From an uncultured Carnobacterium sp. (GTDB taxonomy: Bacteria > Bacillota > Bacilli > Lactobacillales > Aerococcaceae), in assembly GCA_937967765.1 (NCBI GenBank), contig CALCML010000341.1:1-5451 (forward strand): DNA of 5,451 bases. The letters run 5' to 3'. This document shows, piece after piece, positions 1 to 5,312 of the stretch (position 1 is its first letter; the number at the start of each line of letters is the position of its first letter). Position numbers and translations under genes: made by a program. A model generated the notes under the pieces. It worked only from the letters and a program-made list of their open reading frames with translations. It had not been told where the DNA came from and did not search any database.

Positions 1-4
1 CCAT
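1..4 (-). CDS. 5' end of a gene leaving the window (start codon only), probably SOS-regulated
   Basis: Only the ATG (bases 4 to 2) and one further base are inside the window, so the product cannot be named. The start is inferred from its context: a GAGG-type Shine-Dalgarno lies 6 bases upstream, and an extended -10 promoter overlapped by a LexA box lies upstream of that. The exoA gene ends about 65 bases earlier on the same strand. By family knowledge, genes with such an operator in Gram-positive bacteria include lexA, recA, uvrBA, Y-family polymerase genes and division inhibitors. Nothing here chooses between them. Confidence 0.45.
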
Positions 5-10
5 TTCTAT

Positions 11-17
11 ACCTCTT
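11..17 (-). promoter_or_regulatory. Ribosome binding site of the gene at the left edge
   Basis: On the minus strand this reads AAGAGGT, with GAGGT at 15-11, followed by six bases and then ATG at 4-2. The core is moderately strong and the spacing is normal. This site is the main reason for calling a start codon at the window edge. Confidence 0.45.
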
Positions 18-34
18 TTTTAATCGATACCTCT

Positions 35-63
35 ATTGTATCAAACTTTCTGCACGCGAACAA
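35..63 (-). promoter_or_regulatory. Sigma-A type promoter for the gene at the left edge
   Basis: On the minus strand the -35 is TTGTTC (63-58), followed by a 17-base spacer and a -10 of TACAAT (40-35; 5 of 6 match). TG one base before the -10 (TGATACAAT) gives an extended -10. The predicted transcript would start near base 28, leaving a leader of about 24 bases before the ATG at 4-2. The -35 lies inside the LexA box at 57-70, so repressor and RNA polymerase could not bind together. Confidence 0.6.
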
Positions 64-70
64 ATGTTCT
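57..70. promoter_or_regulatory. LexA (DinR) box, SOS operator
   Basis: CGAACAAATGTTCT matches the Bacillus-type LexA consensus CGAACRNRYGTTYC at 13 of 14 positions and has a perfect GAAC-N4-GTTC core. It covers the -35 of the leftward promoter and touches the last base of the exoA stop codon. I scanned the rest of the window for this core and found no other perfect copy; chance predicts about 0.08 per window of this size. The operator is placed to control the gene at the left edge, not exoA, which is upstream of it. Confidence 0.7.
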
Positions 71-834
71 TACAGTTTCACTTCGATTTCTACCGGGCAG
101 TGGTCGCTTCCTGTGACATCGCTACGAATATCGACTTCTTTTAGAAGCGGTGCAAGTGCTTCGGATACGACAAAATAGTCAATTCTCCATCCAATATTTC
201 GTGCACGAGCGCCACCCATGTAGCTCCACCAGCTATACGCCCCTACTGTGTCAGGATGTAAGTAGCGGAACGCATCCACTAAGCCGTTTGCGACAACTTG
301 GTCGAATTTTGCACGTTCTTCTTTGGTGAATCCGGCATTATTGACATTCGTTTTTGGATTGGCTAAGTCGATTTCCTTATGCGCCACGTTTAAGTCGCCA
401 CAGAAAATCACTGGTTTTGTCTCTTCTAGCTTCTTGATGTATGCGAGGAAATCATCTTCCCACACTTGGCGATACGCTAGACGGGATAAGTCGCGTTTTG
501 CATTTGGCGTATAGACCGTCACTAAGTAAAATTTCTCGAATTCGGCTGTAATCACACGTCCTTCTTGGTCATGTTCTTCGATGCCGATACCATATGTCAC
601 CGATAGTGGTTTTACTTTGGTGAAGATGGCCGTTCCAGAATACCCTTTTTTCACAGCCGAGTTGAAATACACATCATACTCGCTAAACTCCATGCCAAGT
701 TCCACTTGTTCTTGTTGCGCCTTTGTTTCTTGTAGGCATAAAATATCTGGATTACTTTCTAATACGTACTCTTGTAGAGCACCTTTATTTAATACAGAAC
801 GAATTCCGTTCACATTCCACGTTGCTAATTTCAT
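70..834 (-). CDS. exoA: Exodeoxyribonuclease III / AP endonuclease (ExoA, Xth family)
   Basis: A 254-residue cytoplasmic base-excision repair enzyme. The family cuts the backbone 5' to abasic sites and removes blocked 3' ends using Mg2+. It is a single endonuclease/exonuclease/phosphatase domain with the family's active-site motifs: WNVNGIR near the start (Asn7), LQETK (Glu36), VYTPN (Tyr108), GDLNV (Asp147, Asn149), WRIDY (Asp219) and the C-terminal GSDHCP (Asp244, His245). The WWSYMGGARARNIGWRIDY segment is typical of the Gram-positive branch. Length matches B. subtilis ExoA (about 252). An in-frame ATG at 870 exists, but the ATG at 834 is preferred: it has GGAGGG six bases upstream and begins exactly at the conserved MKLATWNVNG. 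The gene stands between a terminator and an SOS-type promoter, and no terminator follows it. Confidence 0.95.
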   Translation of the reverse strand: MKLATWNVNGIRSVLNKGALQEYVLESNPDILCLQETKAQQEQVELGMEFSEYDVYFNSAVKKGYSGTAIFTKVKPLSVTYGIGIEEHDQEGRVITAEFEKFYLVTVYTPNAKRDLSRLAYRQVWEDDFLAYIKKLEETKPVIFCGDLNVAHKEIDLANPKTNVNNAGFTKEERAKFDQVVANGLVDAFRYLHPDTVGAYSWWSYMGGARARNIGWRIDYFVVSEALAPLLKEVDIRSDVTGSDHCPVEIEVKL

Positions 835-840
835 TGTTTT

Positions 841-846
841 CCCTCC
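841..846 (-). promoter_or_regulatory. exoA ribosome binding site (decides the start)
   Basis: On the minus strand GGAGGG is followed by six bases and then ATG at 834-832. The longer in-frame candidate at 870 lacks a comparable site, so this RBS fixes the N-terminus of ExoA. Confidence 0.8.
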
Positions 847-847
847 A

Positions 848-913
848 TTACGTCCCTTCCATAGTATCAACTCTAGGGCCTTTTTGCGAATAAAAATAAC
901 CAGCAGAAAGCAT
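848..913 (-). CDS. Possible small ORF (21 codons) or leader peptide upstream of exoA
   Basis: On the minus strand a full-strength AAGGAGG (925-919) is followed by five bases and ATG at 913-911. The frame runs 21 codons to TAA at 850-848, two bases before the exoA Shine-Dalgarno. Its start is MLSAGYFYSQKG; there is no clear hydrophobic segment and I do not recognise a family. The ribosome site lies mostly in the bulge, and the AUG is at the loop, of the hairpin that appears to terminate the kinase operon, so expression could depend on RNA folding or transcript read-through. It may equally be chance overlap with a terminator. Conservation of the codons in relatives would decide. Confidence 0.25.
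   Translation of the reverse strand: MLSAGYFYSQKGPRVDTMEGT
861..870 (-). promoter_or_regulatory. Candidate extended -10 promoter of exoA
   Basis: On the minus strand TTGATACTAT contains TG-N-TACTAT, an extended -10 with 4 of 6 matches. The -35 position, 17 bases upstream, reads TCGCAA and is weak. Transcription would start near 854, giving a leader of about 20 bases. A separate promoter is expected because a terminator lies upstream, but this is the best candidate rather than a strong one. Confidence 0.35.
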
Positions 914-935
914 TTCTGCCTCCTTCTGGTTATTT
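892..935 (-). terminator. Intrinsic terminator of the regulator/kinase operon
   Basis: Bases 895-902 pair with 927-934 (8 bp, AATAACCA/TGGTTATT), and 903-909 pair with 913-919 (7 bp, GCAGAAA/TTTCTGC) around a 3-base loop. A 7-base one-sided bulge (920-926) separates the stems. On the minus strand the hairpin is followed by a T-rich run (TTTTTATT). It overlaps the stop codon of the kinase gene, as expected for an operon end. The bulge is unusual because it carries an AAGGAGG-like ribosome site (see the small ORF at 848-913). Confidence 0.7.
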
Positions 936-2138
936 GAGTTTTTCTTTAAATTGTTTCAGTGAACCTTGATTTTCTTCTGGCAAGCAAACATAGAAGCTTG
1001 TTTGACCATTTTCAGATTCGGCATACATCATCCCGCCATGCGACTGTACAATGTTTTCGGCAATCGCCAGACCAAGTCCTGTTCCACCGGTTTCTTTGGA
1101 ACGGGATGCTTCTGCGCGGTAGAAACGTGCAAAGAGTTGTTCCAACACTTCTTTCGAAATTGGATCTCCGGCGTTTCGAACGGCAATCGTCACGACACCA
1201 TCATTTCTTAAGACTTCCATCGTAATAACAGAATCTTCATGGCCGTATTTAATCGCATTCGATAACAGGTTATTAATCACGCGCACCATTTTCTCGGCAT
1301 CGAGTTCAAGAACGACATCGCGGTTATTCGGCAAGACTTCAATCGCCATCTTGCGTTTTTGCGCCTCGAGCTCGAAGTCCGCTGCTACTTGCTCTAAGAA
1401 ATTCACGATTGGAATATCATTGAGTCTGAGTGGTGCTCCATTTGGACGCGTCGTCGTATATTCGAATAAGTCGTCCACGAGTAATTTCATCTGTTCCGCC
1501 TTCGAATACGCGATTTCCGCATAGCGTTTCGCATCGGCGCTCTCGACATTTGGCTGATTTACAATCAATCCGAGATACCCGATAATCGACGTCAATGGTG
1601 TACGAATATCATGCGATACATTGGTAATCAATTCGTCCTTCGACTTCTCAATTGCACGTTCGTCCTCTAACGCGTTTACGGTCGAATCTACCAAGCGGTT
1701 AATCGAGTTCACGACTTGCCCCATGTCTCCAGATAAACGGAATGGAATGCGTCTGTCATACTGCCCGTCCGCAATCAAATGCAATTCCTCTAAAATATGG
1801 TTCAACTGCATTTGTTGGTATCTTCGCATTAAGCGCCAGTAAGTAAACGCCACTGCAAACACAACCGATGTAATCGTAAAGATATTTTTGTAGAACGCAA
1901 TTTGCTCGCGCTCGATATGCCATACTTCACGAGCGGAGAACTCAACTGAGATGAAGCCTGGCTCGTTAATCAGTTGGCTGACCATCACGAGAATTCCTAA
2001 GTATAAAAGGAATACGATACACAGTGTCACGATTCCTTCTAGTACGAGTTCACTGATTTCCTTTGGTGTGAGCGTCAAGAGTGTCGGTTCGTTTTTGACT
2101 TTTCGAAGGTGAAGAACTTTTTTATTATTTGTCTTCAA
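930..2138 (-). CDS. Membrane sensor histidine kinase, VanS-like
   Basis: A 402-residue sensor kinase that should autophosphorylate and pass phosphate to the regulator encoded just upstream. Order: cytoplasmic N-terminus (1-32), membrane segment (about 33-57), short outer loop (about 58-84), second membrane segment (about 85-103), HAMP linker (about 104-155, with IADGQYDRRIP), HisKA with H-box SHDIRTPLTS (His176), then the ATPase domain: N-box (Asn294), G1-like NAGDPIS (Asp325), F-box (about 335-347) and G2 GGTGLGLAIA (351-360). All catalytic motifs are intact. The outer loop is too small for a folded ligand domain, so sensing within or at the membrane is likely (inference). The start is TTG at 2138, since the frame is closed by TAG a few codons upstream. 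It overlaps the regulator gene by 14 bases. The H-box region is most like VanS-type kinases, but no van genes are present and the stimulus is unknown. Confidence 0.92.
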   Translation of the reverse strand: MKTNNKKVLHLRKVKNEPTLLTLTPKEISELVLEGIVTLCIVFLLYLGILVMVSQLINEPGFISVEFSAREVWHIEREQIAFYKNIFTITSVVFAVAFTYWRLMRRYQQMQLNHILEELHLIADGQYDRRIPFRLSGDMGQVVNSINRLVDSTVNALEDERAIEKSKDELITNVSHDIRTPLTSIIGYLGLIVNQPNVESADAKRYAEIAYSKAEQMKLLVDDLFEYTTTRPNGAPLRLNDIPIVNFLEQVAADFELEAQKRKMAIEVLPNNRDVVLELDAEKMVRVINNLLSNAIKYGHEDSVITMEVLRNDGVVTIAVRNAGDPISKEVLEQLFARFYRAEASRSKETGGTGLGLAIAENIVQSHGGMMYAESENGQTSFYVCLPEENQGSLKQFKEKLK

Positions 2139-2817
2139 TCTTGTAGCCTACTCCCCATACTGTTTCAATGACTTTTTCTCCGCCAGTCGCTTCGGCAATT
2201 TTATCGCGAAGGTGGCTTACGTGAACCATAACTGTTTTCGTTGAAACGATACTTTCTTGTTGCCATACCGTTTCGAAGATTTCATCTGCACTAAATACGC
2301 GGTTTGGATGGCTTGCAAGTAAGTATAGAATTCCGAATTCTAATACGGTTAATTGAATTTCAGTGCCATCTGTTGTTGTGACTTGGTGAGATTCTTTCTT
2401 GATTGTTAAAGGTCCGATAGTGATTTCTTCGTTGGCTGGACCTTCTTGCGTAATCGTTGAACGGCGTAATAATGATTTCACACGCGCAATGACTTCAAGC
2501 GGGTTGAATGGTTTTGTAACGTAGTCGTCGGCACCATTTGTTAAGCCTTGAATTTTATCGATATCTGTTGATTTCGCGCTTAATAATAGAATTGGCAATT
2601 GTGCATTTTCTTTACGCACTTCATGCACCACTGAAATTCCGTCTAAGCGAGGCATCATAATGTCCAAGATAATCATGTCGATATCTGGATACATTTTTAA
2701 TTTTTCAAGGGCTTGTTTCCCGTCATAGGCTTTTACAATTTCATAATTTTCGTTCTTTAAGTAAATCGTCAATAATTCAACGATTTCGCGATCATCATCT
2801 ACTACTAAAATTTTCAT
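2125..2817 (-). CDS. OmpR/PhoB-family response regulator
   Basis: A 230-residue DNA-binding regulator, the partner of the kinase gene that overlaps its 3' end. The receiver domain (about 1-118) has the acidic pair Asp7/Asp8, phospho-acceptor Asp52 in LDIMMP, Ser80, Tyr99 and Lys102 in the TKPF motif. The C-terminal winged helix (about 128-228) has the usual LTVLEFGILYLLASHP, VSHLRDKI and ETVWGVGYKIE elements. Two ATGs lie at 2823 and 2817. The second is chosen because GAGGG at 2829-2825 is seven bases from it but only about one base from the first, and MKILVVDDD is the usual family start. The gene is first in its operon. I found no convincing promoter; three 11-bp repeats upstream (2904-2936) are a candidate binding site for it or another OmpR-type protein. 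Confidence 0.93.
   Translation of the reverse strand: MKILVVDDDREIVELLTIYLKNENYEIVKAYDGKQALEKLKMYPDIDMIILDIMMPRLDGISVVHEVRKENAQLPILLLSAKSTDIDKIQGLTNGADDYVTKPFNPLEVIARVKSLLRRSTITQEGPANEEITIGPLTIKKESHQVTTTDGTEIQLTVLEFGILYLLASHPNRVFSADEIFETVWQQESIVSTKTVMVHVSHLRDKIAEATGGEKVIETVWGVGYKIEDK
2151..2156 (-). promoter_or_regulatory. Ribosome binding site for the kinase, inside the regulator gene
   Basis: On the minus strand GGGGAG precedes the TTG at 2138 by 12 bases, longer than ideal. With the rare start codon and the 14-base overlap, this suggests that kinase translation depends on ribosomes finishing the regulator, keeping the sensor less abundant than its regulator (inference). Confidence 0.4.
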
Positions 2818-2824
2818 GAGCATT

Positions 2825-2829
2825 CCCTC
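2825..2829 (-). promoter_or_regulatory. Ribosome binding site of the response regulator (decides the start)
   Basis: On the minus strand GAGGG, within AAAAGAGGG, is seven bases before the ATG at 2817 but nearly abuts the ATG at 2823. It therefore supports the shorter protein. Confidence 0.7.
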
Positions 2830-2903
2830 TTTTCATTCTTTTTCTACCTTATCGTATTAAAAATATAAGTTTTTTGCTAGTAATTTTTACGATTCTTGAT
2901 GTT

Positions 2904-2936
2904 TACTTAATAAATTCCTAAGAAATGGCTTAAAAA
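2904..2936 (-). repeat. Three 11-bp direct repeats, candidate OmpR-family operator
   Basis: On the minus strand three units start at 2936, 2925 and 2914, exactly 11 bases apart, each close to TTTNTTAGG with variation (TTTTTAAG, TTTCTTAG, TTTATTAAG). Direct repeats with about one helical turn of spacing are how OmpR/PhoB-type dimers bind DNA (family knowledge). The array lies between the divergent regulator and lipL genes, roughly 87 bases from the regulator start and about 47 bases upstream of the predicted lipL transcription start. The region is AT-rich, so T-rich repeats could be chance. Confidence 0.4.
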
Positions 2937-2967
2937 CGGCCTCTAACACGACCATCCCGCGAACTTT

Positions 2968-2976
2968 TGTTATAAT
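2968..2976 (+). promoter_or_regulatory. lipL promoter (extended -10)
   Basis: TGTTATAAT is a perfect extended -10 (TG-N-TATAAT). The -35 position 17 bases upstream (2948-2953, ACGACC) matches only in its middle. Transcription should start near 2983, about 24 bases before the lipL ATG. Confidence 0.7.
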
Positions 2977-2993
2977 GAAACACGAAGAACTCT

Positions 2994-3000
2994 AAAGGAG
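2994..3000 (+). promoter_or_regulatory. lipL ribosome binding site
   Basis: AAAGGAG, followed by six bases and then the ATG at 3007: a strong, normally spaced site that fixes the start. Confidence 0.8.
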
Positions 3001-3006
3001 AATCGT

Positions 3007-3831
3007 ATGACTCAATCACCTATTCAGCAGCAAACCATCCAATTGGTTGCCTCGCAAATTCCAAAAACTGAAAAACTAGAAGAGATGCTAACGCCATTTG
3101 CGCTCGATGAGACGCTGATTCGTCATCTGACAAAGGAAGAAGATGGCCCGTTCGTTCACTTCTGGACGCTTGAAGATATCGTGATTCTTGGGATGACCGA
3201 TACAAAAGTGCCTTATCTGGAACAAGGACTTGAAAGACTGCGTACTCATGGTTTTACGCCAGTTGTGCGCCAAGCAGGTGGACTGGCCGTTGTGAGTAAC
3301 GAAGGCATCTTAAACATCAGCCTTCTCTTTAAAAATAAACAAATGCCTACGATTAACGAAGCCTACGAATGGATGCAACAACTCATCCAAGAGACTTTCC
3401 CAGAAGCAGCGGTCCTTGGTGGGATTCAAGCTTTTGAAGTGGCAGACTCCTACTGCCCAGGAGACTATGACTTAAGCATTCAAAAGCGTAAAATTGCTGG
3501 GATTGCGCAACGCCGCTTAAAAGATGTCGTTTGCGTATCCATTTACCTCAGTGTCTACGGCGACCAAAACCGTCGTGGCCGTGTTGTTCGTGATTTCTAC
3601 GATCACGCCATTCAAGGGGAAGAAACGAAATGGCATTTCCCAGAAGTCAACGCCGACAGCATGTGGAATATTAGTGACGCGCTTGGAATCGACCTCACCA
3701 TTGAAGACGTTCAAGTCCGCGTCTTGCAGGCCTTAACGAAGCTTGGATGCACGCTGGAAGAGAACGAAACAGACTTTATTCACACTCCAGATTTCCAAAA
3801 AGCACTCGAGCGTTTTGTGAAACGTCAATAA
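3007..3831 (+). CDS. lipL: Octanoyl-[GcvH]:protein N-octanoyltransferase (LipL)
   Basis: A 274-residue cytoplasmic amidotransferase of the BPL/LplA fold. LipL moves octanoyl (or lipoyl) from the glycine-cleavage protein GcvH to the E2 subunits of 2-oxoacid dehydrogenases through a thioester on a cysteine. Visible signatures are VVRQAGGLAVV (about 86-96), GILNISLLF (about 100-108), SYCPGDYDLSI (148-158) and KIAGIAQRR (162-170). Cys150 falls at the same number as the known catalytic Cys150 of B. subtilis LipL (281 residues), which strongly favours LipL over an ATP-dependent lipoate ligase. Lys162 is the conserved lysine of the family. The gene has its own promoter and diverges from the two-component operon. 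The HD-domain gene follows on the same strand after 128 bases; the B. subtilis counterparts ywfL and ywfO are also neighbours. GcvH is not in the window. Confidence 0.9.
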   Translation: MTQSPIQQQTIQLVASQIPKTEKLEEMLTPFALDETLIRHLTKEEDGPFVHFWTLEDIVILGMTDTKVPYLEQGLERLRTHGFTPVVRQAGGLAVVSNEGILNISLLFKNKQMPTINEAYEWMQQLIQETFPEAAVLGGIQAFEVADSYCPGDYDLSIQKRKIAGIAQRRLKDVVCVSIYLSVYGDQNRRGRVVRDFYDHAIQGEETKWHFPEVNADSMWNISDALGIDLTIEDVQVRVLQALTKLGCTLEENETDFIHTPDFQKALERFVKRQ

Positions 3832-3838
3832 TCCATCA

Positions 3839-3899
3839 AAAATAGCGGTATAAAAGCATTCTAAACGGTTACCCCTCTTGCTTTTCTACCGAAAATAGC
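3839..3899. repeat. Imperfect inverted repeat flanked by AAAATAGC direct repeats
   Basis: Bases 3846-3857 pair with 3880-3891 (CGGTA, one mismatch, AAAAGC against GCTTTT, mismatch, TACCG) around a loop of about 22 bases. AAAATAGC occurs on both sides (3839-3846 and 3892-3899). It begins eight bases after the lipL stop. On the plus strand no T-run follows it, so it is a poor intrinsic terminator for lipL; on the minus strand a short run (ATTTTTG) follows, but no gene there would use it. It could be a 3'-end stabilising hairpin, a factor-dependent terminator or a degenerate small mobile element. Confidence 0.4.
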
Positions 3900-3915
3900 A
3901 TAAACTGAAAGTGCT

Positions 3916-3949
3916 TATGATAAAAATTCACAATCTAATCGAAAGAAGG
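3916..3949 (+). promoter_or_regulatory. Possible -10 and ribosome binding site of the HD-domain gene
   Basis: TATGAT at 3916-3921 matches TATAAT at 5 of 6, but no -35 is visible at the normal distance. AGAAGG at 3944-3949 lies ten bases before the ATG at 3960, a usable but slightly long spacing. The ribosome site is credible; the promoter is weak evidence only, and transcription from lipL is also possible. Confidence 0.35.
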
Positions 3950-3959
3950 CGTCAAACGC

Positions 3960-5312
3960 ATGACTGAAGCATTTAAACGTGAAAAAGTATTTCGTGACCC
4001 AGTACACGATTATATCCACGTGCAACATCCAATTATTCTTGAATTAATTAATAGTCGTGAAATGCAACGACTCCGCCGAATCAAACAAACCGGAGCTTCG
4101 ATGTATACTTTCCATACAGCGGAACACTCACGATTCTCTCACTCTTTAGGGGTATATGAAATCGCCCGCCGTATTTGCGATAACTTTGCGCGTAACTACG
4201 CAACAAAAGAAGAAGGAGACGGACTATGGGACGACAGCAATCGCCTTGTTGTTCTCTGCGCTGCCCTCTTACATGACATCGGGCACGGACCATACTCTCA
4301 TACTTTCGAGAAAATCTTTGATACAAACCATGAACAAATCACGATTGACATCATCTTGTCTGAGGAAACAGAAGTCAACCAAATTTTACGTAAAGTCTCT
4401 TCTACTTTCCCACAAGAAGTAGCCAGCGTGATTCAAAAAACTCATCCAAACCCTCAAGTGGTGCAATTGATTTCAAGCCAAATCGATGCAGACCGTATGG
4501 ACTACTTGCTTCGTGATGCTTATTTCACAGGGGTGAACTACGGAACATTCGACCTCACTCGTATCCTTCGTGTGATTCGTCCGTATAAAGGCGGCATTGC
4601 ATTTACGTATTCAGGAATGCATGCGGTGGAAGACTACATCGTGAGCCGTTATCAAATGTACATGCAAGTGTATTTCCACCCAGTTTCTCGTGGGATGGAA
4701 GTCGTGTTAAATCATTTATTGAAACGCGCTTCTGCTTGCTACAACTCAGAATCGAATCCATTAAGACACTCTGCAACGTTCTTGAAACCTTTCTTCGAAG
4801 GAACATGGACATTGGAAGACTACTTACGTCTCGATGATGGCGTGTTGAACACATACTTCTCTCACTGGTTATTAGAAGAAGATGCCATCTTGAGCGACTT
4901 ATCGGATCGTTTCATCAACCGTCGTCCGTTTAAATCAGTGCCATTTAACCGTACAAACGATGGTGCTCAAATCGAACGCATGAAACAAATCGTAGAAGAA
5001 GTTGGATTCGACCCAGAGTACTACACTGCCATTAACAACAGTTTCGACTTACCATACGATTTCTATCGTCCAGATTCGATTAAACCAAGAACGCAAATCG
5101 AGCTTGTCGAACGCAACGGCAATATGGTTGAGTTGTCTCAAGTAAGTTCGATTGTAGATGCCATTTCCGGAAAAGTACGTGGTGACGAACGCCTCTACTT
5201 CCCTCGCGAAATGGTGAGCGGCGAAATGCAAAACGGCCTCTTCATGGACGACTATGCAGAGTTTCAAAATATCGCTGCACAATTGGATGTATTCTCGAAC
5301 CAAATGAAGTAA
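3960..5312 (+). CDS. HD-domain phosphohydrolase, YwfO/EF1143 family (probable dNTP triphosphohydrolase)
   Basis: A 450-residue cytoplasmic metal-dependent hydrolase. The characterised relative, E. faecalis EF1143, is a dNTP-regulated enzyme that splits dNTPs into deoxynucleoside and triphosphate; B. subtilis YwfO is the same family. The N-terminal half is the catalytic core: FRDPVHDYIHV (11-21), MQRLRRIKQTG (35-45), EHSRFSHSLGV with His61, LLHDIGHGPYSHTFE with His105/Asp106, His109 and His114, and QIDADRMDYLLRDAYFTG with Asp176. His61, His105, Asp106 and Asp176 make the expected HD metal site. The C-terminal half (about 250-450), including YYTAINNSFDLPYDFYRP and GDERLYFPREM, is typical of this longer Gram-positive subfamily and should serve oligomer and regulatory-nucleotide contacts (inference). 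Length is near that of EF1143 and no residue is obviously missing. No convincing terminator follows. Confidence 0.9.
   Translation: MTEAFKREKVFRDPVHDYIHVQHPIILELINSREMQRLRRIKQTGASMYTFHTAEHSRFSHSLGVYEIARRICDNFARNYATKEEGDGLWDDSNRLVVLCAALLHDIGHGPYSHTFEKIFDTNHEQITIDIILSEETEVNQILRKVSSTFPQEVASVIQKTHPNPQVVQLISSQIDADRMDYLLRDAYFTGVNYGTFDLTRILRVIRPYKGGIAFTYSGMHAVEDYIVSRYQMYMQVYFHPVSRGMEVVLNHLLKRASACYNSESNPLRHSATFLKPFFEGTWTLEDYLRLDDGVLNTYFSHWLLEEDAILSDLSDRFINRRPFKSVPFNRTNDGAQIERMKQIVEEVGFDPEYYTAINNSFDLPYDFYRPDSIKPRTQIELVERNGNMVELSQVSSIVDAISGKVRGDERLYFPREMVSGEMQNGLFMDDYAEFQNIAAQLDVFSNQMK

Noticed and set aside
835..870. Longer ExoA start at 870, adding 12 residues
   Set aside because: The extra residues are not part of the family, and the GGAGGG site is spaced for the ATG at 834.
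581..937. Plus-strand open frame of 118 codons
   Set aside because: It lies antisense to exoA and the end of the kinase gene, with no ribosome site or recognisable domain, so it is a shadow frame.
959..1842. Several plus-strand frames of 73-88 codons antisense to the kinase
   Set aside because: They mirror the codon pattern of the intact kinase gene and have no supporting signals.
930..2817. A vancomycin-resistance (van) operon
   Set aside because: Only the sensor and regulator look VanS/VanR-like; no ligase, dehydrogenase or dipeptidase gene is present, and such pairs are common in Firmicutes.
2818..2823. Response regulator start at 2823
   Set aside because: The ribosome site is almost adjacent to this ATG; the spacing fits the ATG at 2817.
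2904..2936. CiaR-type operator (TTTAAG-N5-TTTAAG)
   Set aside because: The first unit fits, but the next differs at two positions, and the regulator here is not CiaR-like in sequence. Only a generic OmpR-family repeat is claimed.
2960..2973. A second LexA-like site, CGAACTTTTGTTAT, overlapping the lipL -10
   Set aside because: The core has one mismatch (GTTA instead of GTTC) and several flanking mismatches. About two such 7-of-8 matches are expected by chance in this length.
4081..5303. Frames of about 80-88 codons on either strand inside the HD-domain gene
   Set aside because: The HD gene is fully conserved along its length and accounts for this DNA; none of these frames has a family signature.
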